Assembly: GCA_016858145.1 (NCBI GenBank)
Contig: JAEHOE010000078.1
Coordinates: 248,001-312,000 of the forward strand
Direction: 5' to 3'
Source of the DNA: Edaphochlamys debaryana
Lineage: Eukaryota; Chlorophyta; Chlorophyceae; Chlamydomonadales
Length of the DNA stretch: 64,000 nt
In this document: positions 35,729-45,300 of the stretch, one piece after another
How positions within the stretch are numbered: the first letter of the stretch is position 1
How the letters are laid out: each line of letters begins with the position of its first letter
Program-made: the position numbers and the translations under genes
Notes under the pieces: generated by a model
What the model was told of the DNA's origin: nothing
Database searches by the model: none
Seen by the model: only the letters and a program-made list of their open reading frames with translations

Positions 35729-36599
35729 CCCCGGAACGGTGCCCGGGACCCCGAGCGATGGGTGCACGCCGCAAGAGCCTTCCCCCTTCTCACGGCCGGA
35801 AGCGCATGCCCTGCCCCATCGCCTCGCTGTAGATCACTGCGTCTCCAAAGCTGCCCTCAGCCTCCGCCACCTCCGCCGCCGGCTCCAGCGCCGCCGCCAG
35901 CGGGCTCCAGCGCCCCGCCTCCGCCGCCACGGGCCCAAGCAGGCCCAGCATGGCCTCGCGGCCAACCGCCGCCGCCGCCCGCAGCTTGGCGGGGTCCAGG
36001 CACAGCGGGTGGCAGCCGGCGGTGGTGGGTGGGTAGAGCGGGAGCACGTAGGCGCCCATGCCGCTGCGGACCTGCGGGGAGGCGGGCGACACACACCCAG
36101 CGGCGCACGGCCCAGGGGCCCAGTCAGCGCGCCAACTCAACGGCAATAGCCACCCGTCCCTCGGGTGCACCGCCGCGCAGCGGCGGCACTGACCCAACAG
36201 CACACACCACACAGCTTTCCCCTGTTCACACGCCCTTCACCTTCACTTCCCCCCCCCACACACCTGGTGCGGGCACGCCTCCAGGGTGGCCCCCAGCTCC
36301 TCGTCCTGGCTGGACATGGGCGGTGACAGGGCCACCCGCCACGCGTCCCCCATGTACGGCGCATTCAGCACCGTGGTCTTAGTCAGCGCCTGCAGAGAGA
36401 CGGGCAGAAGCAGGGCTTGGAGGGTGGTGGCAGCGCGCAGGCACCCCGGGCGCTGCCTCCCGCCGTAGCCGCCCCGTCGCGTCCATGCGCTCCCTCTGCC
36501 CCTGCCTTGATGCGTGGTTCGCGGTGCTGCACCCATGCCGCCGTACCTCGAGCGTGGTCCTCACGCGCTTGCCCAGGCGTGTGCCCGCCACCGGGGCGG
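35729..36599 (-). repeat. Inverted near-identical tract, arm in patatin copy B
   Basis: Reading the - strand, the original copy B sequence runs through its own exon 6 (36802-36677) into intron 6. At GTGCCGCC it then jumps into the middle of exon 5 of copy A (CCGCCCCGGTGGCGGGCAC). From there it follows copy A through intron 5, a second exon 6 (36389-36264), intron 6, exon 7 and about 60 bases of 3' flank. The joint shares CCGCC with both parents, which suggests microhomology-mediated joining followed or accompanied by replacement of the old 3' end. Confidence 0.85.
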
Positions 36600-39559
36600 C
36601 ACTGACCCAACAGCACACACCACAGCACTGCACCTCCTGTTCACACGCCCTTCACGCCCCCCCCCCCCACACACACCTGGTGCGGGCACGCCTCCAGGGT
36701 GGCCCCCAGCTCCTCGTCCTGGCTGGACACGGAGGCCGCCTGGGGGCTGGCCCACGCCCCCCGCATGTAGGGAGCGTTCAGGAGCGTGCTCTTGGCCAGG
36801 CCCTGCGGGTAACATTTTCCGGGTTCCATGAGAGTCGGGGCATTCCTCTCTGGCAGGCAGGTTGTGGGTGTGGAGCCCGCGGCCCTGCTGCGACACGGCA
36901 GCGCTTTCCGTTAGCCGCAAGGCTGTGCCCTGCGGCTAACCCTAACAAGGGCCTTCCTCGGACCGGAATGCGAGTGTGGGGAAGCGCCTGTGATGATGGC
37001 GCTCTGCATGTGTGCCGAGGCTGTACGTACAATGGTACAAAGCACTGTCCTGGCCATGGCAACGCGGCCTCGTGCTGCCGGGGCGGGGTCCTACAGGCCT
37101 AGATTGCTCGGCCCCGCACGGTCCTCGTCACCCACCTCCAGCGTGCTGCCAGCGGGCTGTGCGCGGCGGGCGGCGGCCGCGTGCAGAGCACCAGCGGGTG
37201 CGTGCAGCCGTCCGCAATGGCCGAACGCACGGGGACCTGCGGGCGGGGCAAGGCGGGTTGGAGCGGGGTTGGCAGGGCGTCGAGGGGTGTTAAGGCCAAG
37301 GCCGCCGAGCCAAATCAATCCCTCGCTCCCGCTGGCGAGCCGGCACGTGCGAATGCGGCATGCGGCAAGACATGAGCGCACAGGGGGCAGTTCGGGCGGG
37401 GGGTCCGCGGCTGGGCATCACAGGGGGTGCTTGAGGGCGCGGTAAGGATGGGGGCGAGGGTACATACCAGGCCAGGTGTGTCACAGGGGCGAGGTGACGC
37501 AAGGGAGCCCTCAGGGCCGGACTATGCCGGTCTATACTTCAGCGCACGCGCCATCTAGCCCAAGTGCCCGTGCATGCCCTGACGCGACAGAAAGCTCCCG
37601 CGCACCCGCTGCCTCAACCCTCCCGCTAACTGGCAGAACCTCTGGTGCCCCGGCCTCACCCCCTCGAACACAGCCGCGTCCACCAGCCGCCGGCCCCGCA
37701 CCATCCGCGACCCTCCCGCGATCTCTGGAATCGCGGCCGAGGCCTTGAGCGCCGCCGCCAGCTCGTGGCGATCGTGGAAGTCAGACAGCAGGACGGGCCT
37801 CAGGGAGCCCAGGCAGGAAGCCACCACCTGGGCCAGATCCGCATCGGGCGGGTGGGGCGAGTGGGATTCGAGGCTGGCGGCTATGCATGCGACGGTGGAG
37901 AGGTCTACTGGTTTGCGGGCGATGGAGGCCGAGGGCAGGCCGCATTCGTGGATGCCGTACCCGTACGCGGGTAACGTGGCCGTTGTATGCGCCAAGTGCC
38001 GTACGTGCAGATGTTTGATGGTGGGTGTCAGTACGGATGCTGTCGCACTCCCTATCACATGGACCGCTGCTGCAGGCTGCAGGTAGCCCCACGAGCCCCT
38101 GCTCGGACCCACGGGGCTGCCCTAGCCCAGACCTCAGCCCCAGCCACCAAGCCAGCCCTTGCAGCCAGCCACCCAACCTCGCGCCCGCCCGCCTCGCGCC
38201 CCACGTTCCCACGCACCACCCCACGCGCACCCACCCACCTTGAGCTGGATGGGCGACGCCAGCACGGCCTCCCAGTCCAGCGGTCTCGTGCCGTTGGCAT
38301 CGCCGCCCTGGGGCGCCGCGGCCTGGCCCATGTGCCCCACCGCGCCGCTGCCGCTGCCGTCCGGGGTGCCGGTACCGGCACTGGCGTGGTCTGCCTTTCT
38401 GCCGCCCTCTGCGCCGGCCCCGCCCGCGGCCGCCCCCATGACCCGGTCGATCAGGTAGTCGATGTCCATGACCGGCCGGTCCGAGTGGAGCAGGTTCCTG
38501 GGGTGGAGGTTGGTCAGTTGGGGATGGGACTGTTGTTGCTTCTGAGGGGCATTGTGAGGAGTCTGAGGACCGTTGCACGCTTACTAGGACGCGACAGACG
38601 GGATGGGGGGTGGGTGCGGGGTTGAGCTGCCCGCACACGCCAGTTCATGCCACGCCGTCATGGAGGTGTCGCAGTTTCTCGGGCACGCATTGGATGCGGG
38701 AATCATCGCTTGACTCAATCTAGCCGGACCCCACCCCCAGGACGCCACTTGGACCTTGCTGCCCAACGCACGGCATTCCTCTTTCCCCCCTTCTTGACAT
38801 GCGCTCATGCCAAGCCCCCTCTCTCGACTCGCAGGTAGGGCCGACAACGCACCTCATGTTCAGGAAGGCCGTCCCGTACGGCAGCACGTGCGTGTAGATC
38901 TGCAGCCCCTCGGTCTGACCCGTCACAAAGTAGGCGCCCGACAGAGCGCCAGCGCTGGCGCCGTACACTGCATCCACTGCCGTACCGAGTCCCATCTCAT
39001 GCAGAGGCGTTGAGCATGCTGCAGAAGCAAGCGTTGCGCGTGGCGAGGATGTTGGATATGCCACAGCGCGATGAAGATATGCGGACAACGAAAGGGGGCG
39101 TCTGTATTGCAGCGGCGGTGGGTTGGATTCCAGCCTGCGGGTACTTCCCCAACGCCCTGCCGCACCCAGGCCCCACCTGCACGCGATTACGCCCCGCATG
39201 CCGCCCCCTTCGATGGCAAGCCCCAGCTTCGCGCCGTCGCTTCGCTGACCGGGCAGCGAGCCGCTCTCGAGACGCGCCGCGATCAGCTTCATCGTCGGGT
39301 GATGTGGAGTGGTGGCGGCGGCGGCGGTTGCGGTTGCGGCGGTTGTCGTTGAGAAACAAGGGTTGCCGTTGTCGTTGGGAAACAAGGGCTTTGCAACCAA
39401 GCCAGGCAAGACAGCAGTCGCGGACACTGCTGTCGACTGCGCCTGCTTGTGCGCCGCGAGGCCCCTCGGCAGCGCGGACGCGATGCCAGAGAGGAAATGC
39501 AGGGCCAACTCCAGCGCGCCAGTGCTCAGCGCTGCGACGCTGCTGACGTCTGGCAGGTC
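35790..39559 (-). CDS. Patatin-like phospholipase/acyl hydrolase, copy B (altered splice sites, possible pseudogene)
   Basis: Homologous blocks in order: 39559 or 39292 to 39166, 39018-38853, 38497-38239, 37827-37660, 37236-37120, 36802-36677 and 36071-35790. Motifs match copy A: EGGGMRG, GASAG and VDAAVFEG with the same DAA. The third exon carries about 45 extra Gly/Ala-rich residues. Two places break the frame if splicing follows copy A: one extra base at the start of exon 2 and a net 13-base loss in exon 5. In both, a nearby downstream GTGCGG donor (used in the coordinates above) restores the frame. The first ATG in frame is at 39292, giving 414 residues. The open frame continues upstream to an acceptor at 39560, so a first exon may be missing from the model. 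Intron 6 contains a second, in-frame exon 6 (36389-36264). Functional gene or recent pseudogene cannot be decided here. Confidence 0.65.
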
Positions 39560-42351
39560 CTACAGTTATGAGGGTTGATTGATTGTCAAGGGGAAGGCGA
39601 CGACGACCCAGTTGCTTCCAACAGCTGGAACAGCTAAACGCTCGCAAGCGCGATAACGGGCCTCGCCGCAGCACCCAGGACTCAGGTCCACATTCCAATT
39701 CTCATGCGGCTTCCCGCTTCAGACCAGGTCCAGTCGACGCACCATGCCAGCGATCGTGGCGCGTCGTCGGCCTGCGTGCCGCCGCTTCGCTACGACGCTG
39801 CTAGGGCGTAGCGCCAGGTAAGAGTGCCGTCCCTCGACGCGCATGATTGGGCTCGCGCACGGCGAGCCCCGCAGCGGTGGCATGCGCTTTGCGACACACA
39901 CAAGTGGTTTTGAAGAGGGCTTAGCTGTTTGGGCTCCTGACCTAGCGTTGCCTCGGCGCTGCGGTGATCCGTGCCGGCACACCCTCCGTGCCGACTCCCG
40001 TTGCGGTTGACGGCATGCGCGTGTGACGCGCACGAAAACTTTAATTGGGGCTCTTCTGTAGCCCTGGCGGAGGCCCGTGTGACCCCATACAAAGAAGAGC
40101 AGTAGCCTGCGGTAGTGAGCCAACCTGGCATCTCAGTACCGGCATGCGAGCAGAGCTCTTTACACAGTGGTGAAGGGACGGCAGGGACGCCAGCCCAGCA
40201 AGAGGACGGCCCCTCAAAGACCACAGGCTCAGAACGCGCCAGCAGGCGCTAGCTGCACGCCGCACGCACGCGGTAGCCTCATGCAAGCAATAGAAGGAGC
40301 TCTAGGCAAAGCCCCGGCGGTTGCAAAGCAAACTCGGCAGACCCGATTGCCCCGGTTACTTGCTTTCGCTGATGCAAGATGCCATGTATGCAATCGTCTT
40401 CCGGACATTGCTATTTAAGTTCCCGCCCCTCGGCCGGGCCCATGCGGTACCCAGGCACTGCCCTAGAAGCACACATAGGGTGTCCCAGACCAAGCCAAGT
40501 AGCAGGCAATTGCCTTGCCTTGTACAAACAGTAACACACGCACCAGAAGCCCACGCAAGCTTATCACCGCAAACCCGAAGCTGTATGTGCAGCACAAGAT
40601 GACTTCCGCCAGTAACGCCAGCATTGGCAGAGCATCAGCAGAGCTGCCAGATCAGCATCAGCACAGCTACCAGCATTAGTAGAGCTTTGCTGCAACTTAG
40701 TAAGCACATGCGCCCCTCCAAGGTCCGAGGCCCTACGGCTCACCGCAAGTCTCCAGCTGTGAAAGGTCTCTTGTGGCCGCTACGCAAGCAGCCCAGCCCG
40801 TTCGCTCTTTCCTTCAACCCGCACAGTTCGTGCTGCAGAGTTGGAGGACCCGACAAGCCACAGGATGCATATTGCAATGTGATAAAAGGAGGTTGATGGT
40901 TGCGTCAGTTGGATTTTAGCAAGGATGTGTGCCGCGGACGTGCAAACTCACAAAGGGGTTGAACCCAGGAGTCCCGCAACCCCAAGCGCTGCTATAGCGC
41001 CCATTCTCAACTCCCACCGCCCCTCTGGACCATAGAGAAACTGGCCCGATGCCCTCCTCCTCCGCCGCCGCGGCAGCACAACCATAAAACGAAAGTCACT
41101 CTTCCCACTTACGGTACCATCAACCTGAATCAGATACAGTGCTTTGCCGGCCATTTTATTCCCCATTCATGCTGTCTGCCCAAGCCATGCCGCGGCAATC
41201 AGCCGCGTCATGACCAGCAGATAGCCCACACCCCCATCCGACGTCCGGGCGGCAGCAAAGCTCGCAATAGATCTCGACTGGCATACAGTGCTATGACACA
41301 GGCCAGAACCGCGGCCAGGGCGCGCGGCATGCACACATGCAAACGGACACACAGCACACAGAGCCTGACGCCGCCTGAGCCAGCAAAAACGGTCGTCAGG
41401 TTGAAATGCACACAGCCAGAAAGTGAACGGGGCGCGATGGGTACACGGGTGCACACGCCCACGACCCGTTGGCTCTGGCCCGTGCGCGCGACGCAACTTG
41501 TACTCGTGCTTTCCCTTGTCCCATCCAACCTCAGACGCCAGCCTTCGGCTTGCCTTGATCACCTTTAAGCGCAGAGCGGCCTACCCCTCCCTTAGCCCTT
41601 CTCTGCTACGAGTCCCCACCACCCCTATCAGTAACCCAGCTTAGGTCGGCACAGCGTAGTACTTGCACCAATGCCACCAAAGCCAGAGCTACGGGTCCCG
41701 TCACTACACATGCGGCAGTCCTGTAAGAGCCTAATAGTATACCAGTCAAGTACTGGCCTCCACATTTATCTTTGATTGTGAAACACAGACGTAAACCAGT
41801 CCCCACAAGTCGGTCGTAAGGACCGGGTGCTCATCAGTCTATTCATCTTCCGGCTCTTACAGGTCATTCGCTAGCGGAGGAGGAGACACGTCGTCGCCCC
41901 CGTCCGGCTCGGGACGCAAACGTTGCAAGGCAGCCGACACTGCCCCTCCCGTCCGGGCTTGCCCCGGACCCCAAACGCAAAGGCTCAACCCATGCATCAG
42001 CGCCACGTGCGTTTGAGGCAGGGACCGGCCCCGGATGTCGAGTCGCCCCTGGCGCCGGCTGGCACGTGAGCAGTCGGCGTGTTTAAGTAGGAACGACGCA
42101 CGCAGCCCCTCGTTTCGGGAGCCGTCGAGAGGTCTAGAAAGGTCTGGGCCGGACTCCGGACGGACTAGTGTGCCGGGACTCCGGTCCACGTCCGGCCCGG
42201 CCGTACACTCATCTCGTGGGGTGCGGGGAAGATGCACGCACGGGCCGCGCGTCAGCTGCTGGTCCACGGCTGCACCGGCAGTACGCTTGCAGGCACCAGC
42301 CTCGCCCACGCGGCGCCCGTGGCCGCGGCCACGGCGGCGGCGGTGCTGGTG
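39560..42351. other. Intergenic stretch, lower GC
   Basis: No gene is supported on either strand. The right end should hold the 3' UTR of the receptor kinase ending at 42352, and the left end the promoter or first exon of patatin copy B. Frames are short and of random composition. Confidence 0.5.
41857..41861 (-). terminator. Candidate TGTAA poly(A) signal for the second receptor kinase
   Basis: TGTAA on the - strand, about 490 bases past the stop at 42352, is a typical 3' UTR length for this group. Confidence 0.45.
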
Positions 42352-45300
42352 TTAGAAGGGCGGCGGGGGCGCGGTGGGTGTGCCGCAGTTGCTGGGCGCG
42401 CAGGGCCCGCTGGGGGCGCCCGGCCCCAGGTGCCCCTGCTGCCCCTGCTGCTGCTGCTGCTGCTGCCCCTGCAGGAGCTGCAGCTCCGTCAACTGCCGCC
42501 GCATGGTGCCGATCCAGTCCGCAACCGTGGAGGCGGAGGGGCGGTTCTGGGGCTCGCGCTGCGGGGAGGCAGAGATGGGAGGCAGGGCGACAGGAGGCGT
42601 GGGGTTGCCGCGGGTCGGGGCCAAGCAAGAAACGTGGCGAGCTGCCGCCACGAAGGGTTGCTGTGCATGAGGCGCGGTGCTGCCTCGCCCAGCCCAGCTC
42701 AACCCGCGCGGCCCCCAGCTCCAGACCGGTAGACCGGCAAAACCGGGAAACGCGCAGCGCGCCCCACCTGTAGGCAGTAGTGTGTGGTGATGCGGTAGGC
42801 CTCGGGGCAGGAGGGCGGGAAGGAGGGGAAGTCCGGGCAGTAGCGCGGGCCCTCGGCGGTGGTGGTGCCGGCGGGGTGGCCGTGGTACAGCTCCCACAGC
42901 ATCACCCTGTACGACAAACGGGTGGGGGGTCGCCGTACAAGGGCCGGACGGGCGGTTCAGCGTGGTGCAGTGGAGGCGAGATGGGGGAATGGCTGGCGGG
43001 TGGGCGGTTGACAGCCGCGGGGGGCGAGTGATGGGCAAGCTGCGGCTTCGCCCCGACCCTGCCCTCTGCTCACCCGAGGGAGAACACGTCCGCTGCGTAG
43101 CTCAGGTGCCCCTGTACAAGTCAAGGGAGAGGGCCAAATGCGCAATCGCGTTAGAGCTGAGCTTTGGACCTCACGTCTCATGCGTCAAGGAGAACCAGGG
43201 CAGGCTTGCCCCACTCAGCGGCCCCTCCCCGCCGGCAGCCTGCAAGAGAGCGGGTCCACGCTCCACTGTACTGGCACAGCCGCAAGCCCCACATTCACGC
43301 AGCCGATACCCGAACCCGCGGTAGCGAGCGGTGCCCGCTGCCCCCAAGGCCTTGCCTTGAACACGACCACCGGGTCAATGTAAAAGGGCGTCCCCACACG
43401 CAGGTGCGAGATGTGCGTTCGGTTGAAGGGCAGGAGCACGCTGCGGAACGGGGCAGAATGGGACGGGGCAGAATGGGGCGAGTTCAAAAAGCTCCGGGGC
43501 AGCGCGGGCAGAAGCGCTCAAGGCAAGGGCTGTATCAGCGCGGCGCCGGCCTCGGCCAGAACCCCGGTCAACGCACCTCAGGCCCAGGTCTGCGACTTTG
43601 ACCGTCACACCAGAGGGTGAGTTGGGGTCCTGCTTGAGCAGCACGTTGTTGGGGTTGAGGTCTGGGGGCGGGAGGTAAAGCAGCAGAACCGCGTGTGTTG
43701 GACGGGGTCACACAGACCGTGGACGGTGCGCTTCTTGAGCAGAACACATCAAGGCGGGTCGACAGTCGGTGCACCCACACCAGCTCTCCTGACTCGGCTC
43801 AACTCCGTGGATGACAATGCGTATGGAGTGCAGGTGTGGCCGCACGCGTCAGCAAGATCCAACGCACCTCAGCTGCCCCCCCTCACCGGTTCGCCCCGCC
43901 CCTACCTACCTCCGTGGATGATGCGTTTGGAGTGCAGGTGCGCCAGGGCCTCCGCAATGCCCGAGGCAATGCCCAGAATGCCGGCCTGGAGGGAAGCGTG
44001 GCGGAAGCGGTGTAGGTAAGGGCCAGAGGCAGTGCATCGGGGCCAGAGGCGGCCGAGCTTTGCACCGCCACACGAGCTTTGCGCCCCGGCACTCAGTGAA
44101 AACCCCACCGGCGAAGACGCGCTTGGATGGGGACCCGACAGCATCATGCATGCATGCAGCCTCATGCCGTTTTTACGTGCAAGATCCCACTGAGATCACG
44201 GCTCACCAGGTGTACGGCACCGCTCTGGGGCCAGAGCTTGGGGTCGCCGTACAGCTTCTTGAGCGGTCCCGCGTCGGCAAACTCCATCACGATATACAGC
44301 CGCCAGTCCTGGGAAGCGGAGGCGAGTGAGATAAGAAGCGCCTTCAGCCGTAACGTGCACGTGCACGTGCACCGCATGGGCGCGCTGCGCTGCAGACGCG
44401 TACGCCCCCGGCAGGACAGCAGTTGGCCCTTGGTGCCGGGTAAGATCGTTGCTGTGCGTACTGGACTCACCAGCAGCCTCGAGAGGTCGTTATTAACCTG
44501 CGGTCCGCCGCCCGTGCCCGTGCTGCTAGACACCACCGCGCCAAGGGGCTGAACATCGCACGAGTAGGTGGCCTTCGGTTGGTTCAGTTGATTCGGTTGG
44601 GTTTTGCGGGGTATTGGAGGGGACAAGAGAGGGCGGGGCGTGTGTGGGGGAATGGGGCAGTGCAGCGGCCCTGCGCGAGGCAGCGGGCGGGGCAGGGGCA
44701 GGGTCCGGGGGCCGGCAGCTTTGGTCTCCGGCAATCAAGAGCTCCGGTGGCCGGGAGGAGAGGTTGCCGTGTCCCGGTCTCGAGAGGGACTCACCACGAT
44801 GTTGGGGTGCGAGATGCTCTGGCACAGTGCCGCCTCCTGGAGGGCGCGTTTCCGGTTGTCTTGGGATGCCGAGAAGACTACCGTCTTGACGGCGACGGGC
44901 AGCCCTTGCCACGTGCCTGGGGGGAGGAGGGAAACGGCAGGAGTCGGTTGGCAGCAGGCCGGGGTTTAGGGGTGTGAGCAAGGTGGTCACTGCAATGCCG
45001 CTGGCACGGCAGTCCTAAGCAATTGCCACCCCACGGCACGCCAAGACCCTCACCCTTGTAGACGGTGCCTGAGCGTCCAGTGCCGCGCATGTGTGGGAAC
45101 AAAGAAGGGCGGGGCAGGTAACTCAATTCACCAAACACCCACTGCCAAGCTCCACCCCGTCTTCCACCCTTCACACAAGCCTACCGCCTCCAACCCAGAC
45201 ATATCTAAGAAGCAACCGGCGCCACGCACACCCCAGCGCCACCGCCACCATCACCCACAACCACCACCACAACCACAACCACGACGCACCGAAGCTGCCG

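Larger units (their letters stand above)
33103..35789. other. Spacer between the convergent patatin-like genes
   Basis: No gene is supported. It contains the 3' flanks of both patatin-like genes, which converge here, and is less GC-rich than either. Both arms of the inverted tract project into its edges, so this spacer is the loop of an inverted repeat about 4.3 kb across. Confidence 0.55.

Noticed and set aside
39019..39176. Retained first intron of patatin copy B as coding sequence
   Set aside because: The intron is open in the frame of exon 2, so a read-through protein is possible. However, it would insert about 50 unrelated residues right after the EGGGMRG oxyanion loop, and the GTGCGG donor gives a simpler solution.
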